In this document: positions 47,255-57,287 of the stretch, one piece after another
Position numbering within the stretch: position 1 is the stretch's first letter
Layout: every line of letters begins with the position of its first letter
From: Kitagawia praeruptora
Taxonomy: Eukaryota > Streptophyta > Magnoliopsida > Apiales > Apiaceae
NCBI GenBank assembly: GCA_037693485.1
Contig: CM075348.1
Span: forward strand, 7,440,001 to 7,504,000
Length of the DNA stretch: 64,000 nucleotides
Direction: 5' to 3'
Program-made: the position numbers and the translations under genes
The notes under the pieces: generated by a model
What the model was told of the DNA's origin: nothing
What the model saw: only the letters and a program-made list of their open reading frames with translations
Databases searched by the model: none

Positions 47255-50200
47255 CTATTGATAATATTTCCGCAGCTTGTCGCCGTGCCAAGTGTTGTTG
47301 ACTTCAGTGCCATTTAGATAGGCTAGTTTGTAAGAACCCGGCCTGAGTACTTTGATGATTTTGTAGGGTCCTTCCCATTTTGGCATAAGTTTGCCAGTGT
47401 GTCTGGGGTCGGATGCCTCAGTTGCTCTGTTAACCAAATCGCCTTCTATATAGGCTTTGATTCTTGCCTTTTTGCCGAAGAATTCTTTAGTTTTTTCTTT
47501 GTAAGCGGTCATTTTCTCAACAGCGGTTTCCCTGACTTCATCTAGAAGGTCAAGATTCGTTTTAAGTCCTTGAGTATTTGCCTCCTCTTCAAAGTTGAGG
47601 GCACGGTAGGATGGTGAACCAATTTCGACGGGTGCCAGTGCTTCTGTGCCAAAGGCTAGTTTGAAAGGAGATTCCCCCGTACTCGTCCTGGGTGATGTGC
47701 GATAAGCCCAAAGAACATTTGGTAATTCATAAGGCCATTTTCTCTTTGAAGTAGTCAGTCTTTTCTCTAGACCTCGAACGATGATGCAGTTAGTGACCTC
47801 AACCTGGCCGTTGCTTTGAGGATGGCAAACGGATGCTTTCTTATGTTTGATCCCGTGGTCAGACAGGAATTTAGTAAATTTTGAGCCTACAAACTGCGTA
47901 CCGTTGTTAGAGATGAGTATTACTGGGATTCCAAATCTTGTGATGACTTGCTCTTCAACAAAACGAATGGCGTCATCTTGTGTAATGTGTTTAAGAGCCT
48001 TTGCTTCCGCCCATTTCGTCATGTAATCAATGACGACCATAACATACTGTAAGTCACCTTTGGCTTTAGGGAATGGTCCCATGATGTCAATGCCCCAGAT
48101 TGCAAAAGGTATTGGGGATAATATGGCCGCTGGGAGTGCCGGCGACTTTCTGGACATATTGCTGAATAGTTGACATTGGCGGCATCTTTTAGTGAAGTTT
48201 TTGCATTCTTTGTGCATTTTCGGCCAATAATAGCCTTGTCTGAGTATTTTGTGTGCTAATGCCTTGCCCGCCATGTGATCACCACAAATGCCTTCGTGGA
48301 CCTCTCTTATGCAATATAAGGCTTCTTCTTCGTCGACACATTTAAGTATAGGGGAGTCAAAACTTCTCTTGTATAAAATACCCTCCTGAAGAAAGTATTT
48401 CGTTGCTTGTGATTTGACTATTTTTGCCTTGAGTCTGTCCTCCGGTAGTGTGCCATTTTCCAGGTAACAAATGTAAGGGGTCATCCAACTATCCCTTGGC
48501 GGGCTTATTTCCATGATATCCAGTTTGTTTGTACTTGGGACAGTTAACTCTTCAAAGTAAACCGTGTCCGCCTCCGCTTTCTCGCCTTGTGTTAATTTAG
48601 ATAACATGTCAGCAACTGTGTTATCCATTCTGTCTATTTGTTCAAGAGAGTATTCTTCAAACTGAGTTAGCATTGCCTGAATTATTTCCTGATATTTGCT
48701 GAGATTGCTATCTTTTGTTGAATAGTCTCCTGTTGTTTGTCGAACAACCAGCTGCGAGTCGCTATAGATGGTTATCTTTTTTGCCTGTAAATTTTTTGCC
48801 AATGCCAAACCGGCCAAAAGTGCCTCATATTCCGCTTGATTGTTTGTGGCTTTGAAATTTAGCTGTATGGCTTGTTTGACTTGAAAACCGTCAGGGCTAG
48901 TCAAGATGAGCCCTGCCCCACAACGGGTGTTTGTAGAGGAACCATCGACATACAACTGCCAATTGGTGTCCGCGGCTGTGTTTGTCTTCGCGGGTGCCTC
49001 TTTTTCATTTGTGGCGAATGAACATTCAACCATAAAATCAGCCAACGCTTGTGCCTTGATGGCGGTTCTTGGTATGTATTTGAGATCGAATTGACCAAGT
49101 TCTACTGCCCAGTTAATCAACCTACCTGATAAATCTGGTTTGTGAAGTATTTTTCTTAGCGGTTGATCTGTGATGATTCTGATTTGTCTTCCTTGAAAAT
49201 AGTGTCGCAATTTTCTGCTTGCCATGACCAAAGCTAGAGCAAATTTTTGAACGTTAGGATAGCGGGTTTCCGCGTCTTTGAGCACTTGGCTGACATAGTA
49301 GACTGGTTTTTGCTCACCATTTTCTTCTTTGATAAGTACCGCCCCCACGGCTTTGTCTGTTGCGGATAAGTAGAGTGATAGCGGTTCTGAGGGGGCTGCA
49401 ACCGCCAGTAACGGAGTAGAGGAAAGATAAGTTTTGAGATCCTCAAAGGCTTTTTGACACTCCGCTGTCCAAGATATTTTATTGGTTTTTGTGGCCCCTT
49501 TCAAGGTGTCGAAGAATGGAAGGCACCTGTCTGCCAATTTTGCTATGAACCTTCTGAGGGCGGCCAACCTCCCCGTTAGTTTTTGTATTTCCTTTAAGGT
49601 TTTGGGTGGTTGCATGTCGATTATGGCCTTTATTTTCTCAGGATTGGCCTCAATACCTCTGTGAGAAACCAAGAAACCCAGGAATTTGCCGGCATCAAGT
49701 GCGAATGCACACTTATCCGGGTTGAGTTTCATATTGTGTTTCCTGAGGGTGGAAAAACATTCTTCCAAGTCCTGGAGGTGGGAATCCGTTAGGAGAGATT
49801 TTACTATGAGATCATCCACATATACCTCCATATTTCGGCCCAACTGTCCGCTAAAGATTCTATTCATGGTTTTTTGGAAGGTGGCTCCGGCATTGATCAA
49901 TCCAAATGGCATCACTTTGTAACAATATACCCCCTATGCGTGATGAAAGCCATTTTCTCTCTGTCTTCTGGAGTCATTTTGATTTGGTTGTAGCCTGAGT
50001 AGGCGTCCATGAAACTTAGCATTAGATGACCCGCTGTGGCATCAATGAGTTGGTCTATCGAAGGGAGAGGATATGGGTCCTTTGGGCATGCTGCGTTCAA
50101 ATCGGTGTAATCGACGCATATCCTCCACTTCCCATTAGCTTTCTTTACCAATACCACATTTGCCACCCACTTAGGGTAGGTGACCTCGCAAATCAGGTCT

Positions 50201-52878
50201 GCGTCCAAGAGTTTGTCAATTTCAATATCAATGGTCCGCTGTCGCTCTGGCGCAAAGTTCCTTCGTTTCTGTATTTTTGGTGTTTTGTCTGGATCCACAT
50301 TTAGCTTATGGATTGCCACGGACTCATCTAATCCCGGCATATCCTTTGGACTCCATGCAAAAACGTCTGCGTACTTTCTTAAGAGGTCGGTGAGACCCTT
50401 TTTAAAGATAGAGTCCAAACCCGCACATATACTGACAGTCTTGTTTGTGTCTCCGGGTATGATTTCTATTTTCTCTGTCTGTACCGCCGGGGTTATTGGC
50501 GGGTTCTCTTCTCTTTTGAGACATTTCATTAGATTGGCATCAATTCTTGGCGGGTCTTCTGTCAACGGATCATGCCCGTCAATAAACTGTACCTCTTTTC
50601 TCTTTTTGTTGTTGGCACGTTGGTGGGCATCGTGCCTCTGTCTTTTTGCCTGTCTCCTGCTTTGAGCTTTCTCTCTGTTGACATTGCTGGGCTCGGATTT
50701 TCCCAAGGTAAGTGCAATGCCGTAACACCTTTTAGAGGTTTCAAAATCCCCTTTGATTTCTCCTATCCCATTTGAAGTAGGGAACTTGATTTTGAGATGA
50801 GGGGTAGAAGTAATTGCCTTTAACAAGTTCAATGTGGGTCTTCCCAAGATCATGTTGTAGGAGGAGGCTGTGTTAATGACATAGAATTTGATGATCCTGC
50901 AAACTTGTCTGGGAGATTCCCCAAAATAGACAGGGAGCCGTGCGATGCCTGCTATCGGGACAGCGTTGTGGCCGAACCCGTAAAGCGGAGTTTCATCAGG
51001 ACATGTTTCTAATTTTTCGTCACTTAGCTTTAGCCTGTCCCAGGTGTGTTGGAAACAAATGTCCACCGAGGACCCGTTGTCGACCAGAACCCTTTTGACC
51101 TCATTCTGGGCAATGCCCAAAGATATGACTAGTGCCTCAGTGTGATTGGGATTGATGCCTTCATAGTCTGCATCTGTGAAAGTAATGACGTTTGGCGGAC
51201 CCTCAGATATGGCATAGACAGTCTGTTCCTCTCTAGGTGGCGAGACCTGTCCGCCGAACACGGTATGTACTATGTTTTTGTTGTGTCCTTGAGAGGAGGA
51301 CGGGCCAAGTGTTTGCCTAGGCAAGTATTGAGATAAGTTGCCTGCCTTGACTTGTTTTTCCAGAAAGTACTTGAGGGAAAGACAGTTATCTGTAAAATGC
51401 CCATGTGTTTCGTGATAATCGCAGTGCTTGTCTTTGGGCCTGTCATCAGGTGAAGAGTGCATTGGGGCCGGTGGAAAGTAGAAAGGTTTCCCTTTAATTT
51501 CTCGTAAGATGGTTGCTCTTGGGAGAGTAAATTCGGTCCATTTTGGTTCCGGACGCCTATCTGATCTTTGGGGGTTTAAGGGCCCTTGGCGGTCCCTGAC
51601 TGGTGCTGATGGTTGAGGTCTTTGGGCGGGCGGCGGCCCGTGAGTGGTTTGTACTTGATGCAAGGTGGGTGATTGCCTTTGGTAAGGCGTGTACCTTTCT
51701 CTTTGGAAATATGGTGTGGGAGCGGGTGGTGCCCTAGATTGTTTGAGTACGTTGAGAGACTCGATTTCGTTGATGGATTGAGATGCCAAGTCATACGCCT
51801 TTGCCAGAGTAGTGGGTTTAATTTCCATGAGACGGCATACGTACTTCTCGCATTCGTAAGGGTTAAGGCCTCTCCTCAAATGGACCAAAGCCTCTGTTTC
51901 ATTGACACAGACAACTTTGTTGACAGCTTACTTGAAACGGTCAATGTAGTTTTGTAAGGTTTCACCATTACGTTGTGCAACGGTTTCAAGAAATACGGTA
52001 TGAACTTCGTGTTGTTGGTTTGCTTTGAATTTGTTGAGAAATAATTTTTTAAATTCCAACCAAGTATCTATGGACCTGGTGGGTATCCTGCAAAACCATC
52101 TTTGGGCGTTGCCGCGGAGAGTTGCGGCGAAGAATCGACATCGTGTCAGGTCATTATACTCGTAGTGGAGAGCCAGCTGGTCGAAATAGCTAAGGTGCTC
52201 CTCCGGGTCTCCCAGCCCGTGAAAAGAGTTGAAGCTGTGATGTTTGATGTCTTTTTGCCGTGGCTCAGCCTCTAGCCTTGCTGTGAATGGTGTTCCACCC
52301 ATATCTTGTTCGCTATTTCCTTCTATTTTATTCTTGAGTTCCAATATGGTCTGTAACATTTCTGCGTTTGATGGTTGTGTTATTTCGGGTTGCTTTGAGC
52401 GGACAGGAGGTTGCTGTTGGTTCTTTTGTGCTTCGTATTCAGCCACTACCTTGTCGTAGGCGGCTTTTTTGTCAATGATTATTTTTCTGAGGTCTCTATG
52501 CCTTCTGTTCTGCTCCCACACTTCAGGGGGATGGTGATTCTTGTTGTGTCTGTCGTGCTTAGTATTTTGAGACGAGCCTAGGCGAGAGAAAGCAGAGTTC
52601 GCCTCGCGGGGTTGGCTGTTTGCCTCATCATGATTGTCAAGCGGGTTGATGGGTGGGTTTGCTTGTTTTGTTAAGGATTTTGGTACGGCCTGAGGAAGGG
52701 TTGCGGCTATTTGCATGATTAAGTCAATTTGTTGTTGGTTACAGCCTGTGAGATTAAGGCTAAGGATTTGCTCTCGCCCGTCAACTTTGGGCGGGTTCTC
52801 TGGCGGATTTTCTGGCGGGATGCCAGTTGTATTTCCCTCGTGCTCTTGTTCATCTGGGTGTGGTATTGGGATTTCCAT
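47255..52878 (-). pseudogene. gag-pol polyprotein of retroelement 2 (broken)
   Basis: Starts at ATG 52878 (MEIPIPHPDEQEHEGN). In order: gag core (GDPEEHLSYFDQLAL, GNAQRWFCRI, about 52270-51930); a CDYHETHGHFTDNC knuckle-like motif (about 51400-51430); protease VDNGSS (about 51067-51084); RT with YVDD (about 49812-49823); RNase H; a second RNase H (LYVDGSSTNTRCGAG, ATNNQAEYEALLAG); integrase with HHCC zinc site; and a chromatin-proximal C-terminus ending KLRKYYQ at 47255. Lesions: in-frame TAA at 51928-51930 in gag; a one-base loss in the C run (+ strand) at 49930-49934 that shifts frame within RT; and the second catalytic integrase Asp replaced by Asn (ISNNGTQF). The rest is open and conserved, so loss of function is recent. 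Confidence 0.93.
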
Positions 52879-52975
52879 TTAATGTTTTTGAGGTGTTTTT
52901 TGATTTGTGTTTTGAGGGTGTGAATAGCTACTGTGTAGGTAGAGCAGGTGGTGGGTTTTTCTTCAAGAAAAAATC

Positions 52976-52993
52976 CCCCTCCTTCTAGCGCCA
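52976..52993 (-). promoter_or_regulatory. Primer-binding site of retroelement 2
   Basis: The minus strand reads TGGCGCTAGAAGGAGGGG two bases after the 5' LTR. It differs from the element 1 site only at positions 7-8 (TA for CC). The donor tRNA is not identified. Confidence 0.75.
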
Positions 52994-52995
52994 AA

Positions 52996-53647
52996 TGATA
53001 ATCCTCACGGTCGATTAATGGCTTCCGATCACTGTTCCGATCACTATTCCGGGGGTACTTCACCTGAGTTTGGGTATCTGCAAAATAATGCTCGCCCGGG
53101 GGTGGTGGCCGTCAAGCACCTCCGGTGTGAGAATCAGTAATCGAAATAATAATAACCGAAACGGGTGAAAATATATCTGTGTAAAGGGAGAGAATGGGTA
53201 GTAAATTTTGTCTTATTGAGAATGTATATATCACCTTGTGTGTAGAATGGGGGTATTTATAGGCTAGGTCCTCTAATAACTGTTCACCCACTTGGTGACC
53301 CACTTGTTATGCCGTTAAAGCTACAGTGAGCCACTATTGGAACAGTGATTAGTGTCCCTTTCCCACATACCTCGATTCTAGCACAGCCGCTTTTGTCATA
53401 GCTTGAATGCTTTTGTGTCCCTTTAGTTGCCTTTATGGTCCCCTGCCTTAGTGAGCAAGGTAACAAGATATTTTGCAAATATATTTGTGTGAAGATATTT
53501 GTTTGTCAAGTGGATTGCTTTTAGTAAAGATAATATGAAATGACACATGTGTAATTAATGAGTATTTGTTACAGGTGGATGCGCAATAGCGGACGGCGGG
53601 TTGCTCATAGCGGGTGCCCGCTGTAAGCTTACAGCGGGTACCTATCA
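52996..53647 (-). repeat. 5' LTR of retroelement 2
   Basis: 652 bp. The minus-strand TATA box CTATAAATA (53254-53262) is placed to start the genomic transcript toward gag-pol. Confidence 0.96.
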
Positions 53648-53652
53648 GTCAT

Positions 53653-54202
53653 AATATACACATAATATATCTATAACTATATTGTAATATAATTGATATG
53701 TAGCCCAGTGATCAAATAGAAACTAGGAACTAATCTTAACTATTAGATCAATCTAATCTAATGCCCAAGGACACCACACAAAAATCCAATACACCCTCAC
53801 ATACACAATCCCAACTAATCCCTCCATTTTTAATTTGATTTTTTCCATCAATCATTGATTTTTTTTTTAAATCTGATTTTACTAAATTTTTCTCCAATCT
53901 CCAAACGATCAGTTTGCATACCATATGTGCTATATTCCGACGCGATTTAGAATTTTTTTTTATTTAGTTTCTAGCCTAAGAGTGGTTTTTATTAGAGTAA
54001 GACCCTATGTATATGAGTTAACTTTAGAAATTTTTTATTTAGTTTCTAGTTTCCGGTCTAAGAGTGGTTTATATTAGAGTAAGACCCTATCTATATGAGT
54101 TAACTTTAACTGTAGGACATAATTATAATTTTTCAATAAAGACGGACATATTCTTAATTGATCTTTAGAAATTGGACATATCAAACTAATCTATATTATC
54201 TA
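53653..54202. repeat. AT-rich spacer with an 80-bp direct duplication
   Basis: No gene. Between about 53950 and 54115 an approximately 80-bp segment is repeated in direct orientation (TTTATTTAGTTTCTAG ... TTAGAGTAAGACCCTAT ... TATGAGTTAACTTT). A CAAATAGAAAC word near 53712 recalls the foldback group at 22389-24340, but a matching inverted end is unclear. Confidence 0.5.
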
Positions 54203-54930
54203 TCTATACTATATTATAATAAGCGAAATGAGGTATAATTTGTAGTTTGGTTAACCCATTTTTGGTTATCCCCCATTTTTGATTATCCCTCATTTATCAC
54301 CGTTATATCAGCAACTCAAATAGATCATGATCGTTAGATATAACAAAACTAAAAGTTGTTATATACAGAAATTCAAGGTTCGATTTCCGTCAAGAACATA
54401 TTAATTTATATTTAATACTAAAAATTATTATATATAAAGATGTAAGGTTCGAATTCTTTCAATAAAGAATTTTAACCTTTTATTAGAAGAAATAATAAAT
54501 TAGAACAAAAATCGGATATATTTTAATATTTTAATTATATTTAATGTATTAACCTACTTTATAATATAAATACCATTCAAAAATAATTCAAAACAATAAA
54601 TCAGATTTTAAAAATCAAATCGATCAAATATTTTTTAATAATAAATTGGTGATTTTTAGAACACTAATCCCAATATTTTTTTTTTTGCCACCAATCCCAA
54701 AATTTAATTACATTGAAATTTAACATTTTCCTGACACGAGGTAGTTACCTGCAGACTGCGGTGTCACACACATAGTCCCAATGTGGCTTTAAACTCGCCA
54801 CCAAGTGTCCTCGAACTCTAATTAGCTGGAACATGCCCTCAACTTGATGTAGAGGCCTTTGGTTAATTAGGCTCCTAGTTGAATTTTTGTTTATGGTACA
54901 GCTGAACGTAGTTTTTTGATTATGTAACTA
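54203..54930 (+). mobile_element. Helitron-like 5' end, no 3' end found
   Basis: TCTATACTATATTATAATAA at 54203, preceded by an A, resembles the Helitron 5' ends at 12956 and 13800 and is followed by the same AAGCGAAAT..GGTATA words. No hairpin plus CTRR end was found before the next elements, so this is a truncated or degraded copy. The sequence to 54930 is otherwise AT-rich and unassigned; the right boundary given here is arbitrary. Confidence 0.4.
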
Positions 54931-55059
54931 ATGAGATAGCTCAAGTGGTAAGAGATTATCTTGTCGTCCTAATTCCTGGTTCGATTCTCGTTCATCCCCA
55001 AATTTATATGAATAGATACTCATTTATAAGGGATTTAAACCTACTTATTAAAAAAAAAT
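54931..55059 (+). mobile_element. tRNA-derived SINE
   Basis: An A-box-like TAGCTCAAGTGG (54937-54948) and a B-box GGTTCGATTCTC (54978-54989) are about 30 bases apart, as in an internal Pol III promoter. A short unrelated body and an A-run at 55050-55058 follow. The region does not fold into a full tRNA, so a tRNA gene was rejected. No clear target duplication was found. Confidence 0.6.
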
Positions 55060-55568
55060 TGTATAATATTTGTTATGAAATTGCATGAAATTACAAATTT
55101 TTTAAATGGCATGAAATTGCACAAAATACAAATTTTCACTCTACGTTATTAAGATTTTTCTTATGATTAGTGTCACTATTTATTTTCAAACGGATACGTT
55201 TAAGCCTATAAAATAATTTATAAAATACTTTAATATTCATATTAAATAAAGAAAAATAGTGTCCTTAATTAAAAAAGTTTGTGTTTAACTTGGCGTATTG
55301 TTAAAGGCTTCTCATGGTTTTTATAATTGGACAACATTTTAGTTCTTGTAAACACATTTTTGTTCATCATTCTGGGCTCCAGCATTGCTCTACCTTTTGT
55401 CATGTCATCAGTAGTTATTAAAGTGGTCTTGCCTAACAAAACTGACATCAATTCCATCATTGCCTTGAAAATAATAGACCAACGAAGGTGCTTGGAAATT
55501 AAGCTCAGTTGAAGAATCCTGCACCACACAATATTTCTACATCTGTTCTTGTTCTTCTTTAGAGCGCA
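55060..55568. other. Unassigned AT-rich DNA
   Basis: No gene supported. The open frames over 55269-55658 show no recognisable domain. The region may be degraded 3' sequence of an RLK copy (see the relic just downstream). Confidence 0.4.
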
Positions 55569-55610
55569 CCGGAGACTCCAGTAAATATCTCTGCCTCGTC
55601 TGCTTGTGCT
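55569..55610 (+). pseudogene. Possible relic of an RLK 3' end
   Basis: About 30 of 38 bases around CCAGTAAATATCTCTGCCTC match the final codons of RLK copy 1 (CCAGTAAATGTCTCTGCCTC at 12821-12840), and an AATGCACTTG word follows in both. It hints at a third, decayed RLK copy or a duplicated tail just upstream of copy 2. The match is short. Confidence 0.4.
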
Positions 55611-55677
55611 TGACTTGGTAGAAAAAACAATAATGCACTTGTTTGAACACGTGACCATGGCCGTTCATATATATAGT

Positions 55678-56083
55678 GGGTGTTTGGGGTACCTTAAAAA
55701 ATGTAGCTTATGACTTATAAGCACTTATGTTATATAAGTGATAAGTAGAGCATAACTTATAAGTCAGTAAAGTGTTTGGTAAATCAGAACTTATAATCAG
55801 TAAACTGTTTGGGTAAATCAGAACTTATAAGTTAACTTTTTTCTATAATTTTCAAAATATTTGTTTTTTATATTTAACAATGGATGTCAATGAATAGATC
55901 TCGATGAGTAGAGAAATTTGAGATATACATATCAATTTTCTAATGAATGGATCGAGAGATATATGATTTTGAAAATTTGAAGGATATTATATATTGTGTA
56001 TATCGAGAAATAAGTTATAAGCATCAACTTATGAGCTTATAAGTTATAAGTTGAGCCAAAACTTATTTTGACAAACACCCCCC
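55678..56083. mobile_element. MITE-like element with GGGTGTTTGG ends
   Basis: The left end GGGTGTTTGGGG and the right end GACAAACACCC are inverted. Subterminal words ACTTATAAGTCA and AGCTTATAAGTTATAAG fold back on each other. Length about 406 bp; noncoding. The end style is similar to 39433-39812. No target duplication is assigned. Confidence 0.6.
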
Positions 56084-57210
56084 ATAAATGCTTATGGCCT
56101 TATAAGCTATAAATCAACACTAAACAGAGAAAACAAACAGGCCCATAATATCACAAATAAGATTTATACAAATTATATAAAAGTTATTGACCATGGGCCA
56201 TGGCAGGTTAATTAGTTACAGTATCAGTCTATTTTTTTAGATTAAGATATTTAGAGTCTCGATAAAAAAAGAAGTATGTTCAGTACAAAAATTCATAATA
56301 TAAAAAGGAAAATGTATATCCTATAGTACTTTGAAAGTGTGTTTTGCGTTTGCCATGTCCATAATTTCAAAGTCTTATTAAAATAAAAGTAAAATAAAGG
56401 GAAAAAATTAAAATAATTTTATTATTTTTTATTCTTAATATATTATCAATGATATTATTAAAAAAATAAAATAAATTATCCCCTCTCCCTTTATCAGAAA
56501 AATGTAAGTATTCTTTTTCTTTTGTGTTGGTCGAAAATCTAGACCCTGTTAGTTCGTATTCCATTTTCTTTGTTGAAGAATGTTAGTCCATATTCAAACA
56601 ATGTTGTTATTCTCTGCCATCATGTGTTTACATGATTGTCAGAGACTCTCGAACAGGTTTCGGTCAGGGATTGGACTCTCAAGTAGTGTTCCCATTTCCG
56701 ATAACAGATCGCGTGTTCCATACTTTTCCGTGTCAATTCATGTTGGAACTCGGATCGTGTCAAATTTCTCAATGCTGATGCCATAATTGTACACAGTTAT
56801 ACACGCCGTTACATACACAAACAGACACGTACAGTTATACCAACCTGCGTTTGTTGATCTTGCACGTTGCCACATTACCTTCTTCCACATGTATGTGCCA
56901 CCACCTCCTATATATTTTCACATGTATTTGACTATAAGTCTATAACAAGTTATTGATGACTATCATATAGATTTCCATGCCAGTACCATATTTCCATATA
57001 TTGGATCTTCTAGAGAGTTTAAAATTTCTAATATTGAGTCATGCATGTAGACAGTCTTTGGTTTACATGGAACTCTCTATTATTATAGAAAAATCATGTA
57101 TATATGCATTTTCATACATTCAACATTTTCATAAATTAATTTAAAGTTAGAACTAGCCAAAACCCTTACTAAAGAAGACAAGATCCAAGGTTTGTAATTA
57201 ATATCTTTGC
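56084..57210. other. Upstream region of RLK copy 2
   Basis: AT-rich. The open frame 56580-56786 has no recognisable domain. It probably contains the copy 2 promoter, but I can point only to the TATA box that follows. Confidence 0.45.
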
Positions 57211-57211
57211 T

Positions 57212-57219
57212 TATATAAG
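57212..57219 (+). promoter_or_regulatory. TATA box of RLK copy 2
   Basis: TATATAAG lies 69 bases upstream of the ATG at 57288, in a TTGCTTATATAAGG context, leaving room for a short leader. Confidence 0.6.
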
Positions 57220-57287
57220 GTTTGTAAGAAGTACGGAGTCTCTTCTTTTGTAGAGTAAACTAAAGTCTAAAGCCAAGAGCCAAGGTG

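Larger units (their letters stand above)
39977..53647 (-). mobile_element. Retroelement 2: complete Tat-type Ty3/gypsy LTR element
   Basis: A 13,671-bp element transcribed leftward. LTRs 39977-40628 and 52996-53647 are both 652 bp with TGATA...TATCA ends, and no difference was seen between them. A perfect 5-bp duplication GTCAT is at 39972-39976 and 53648-53652. Layout on the minus strand: 5' LTR, primer site, gag-PR-RT-RNase H-second RNase H-integrase, a 48-bp tandem array, two opposite-strand genes, a 56-bp tandem array, polypurine tract, 3' LTR. It is related to element 1 in plan and primer site, but the LTRs and proteins are clearly different families. Identical LTRs mean a very recent insertion, yet gag-pol has a stop, a frameshift and a changed integrase catalytic residue. 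Confidence 0.95.

Noticed and set aside
54931..55010. tRNA-like A and B boxes
   Set aside because: No acceptor stem or cloverleaf can be formed, and an A-run follows. Called a SINE instead.
55269..55658. 129-codon minus-strand open frame
   Set aside because: No recognisable domain. It overlaps the possible RLK tail relic on the other strand and has no promoter or splice context.
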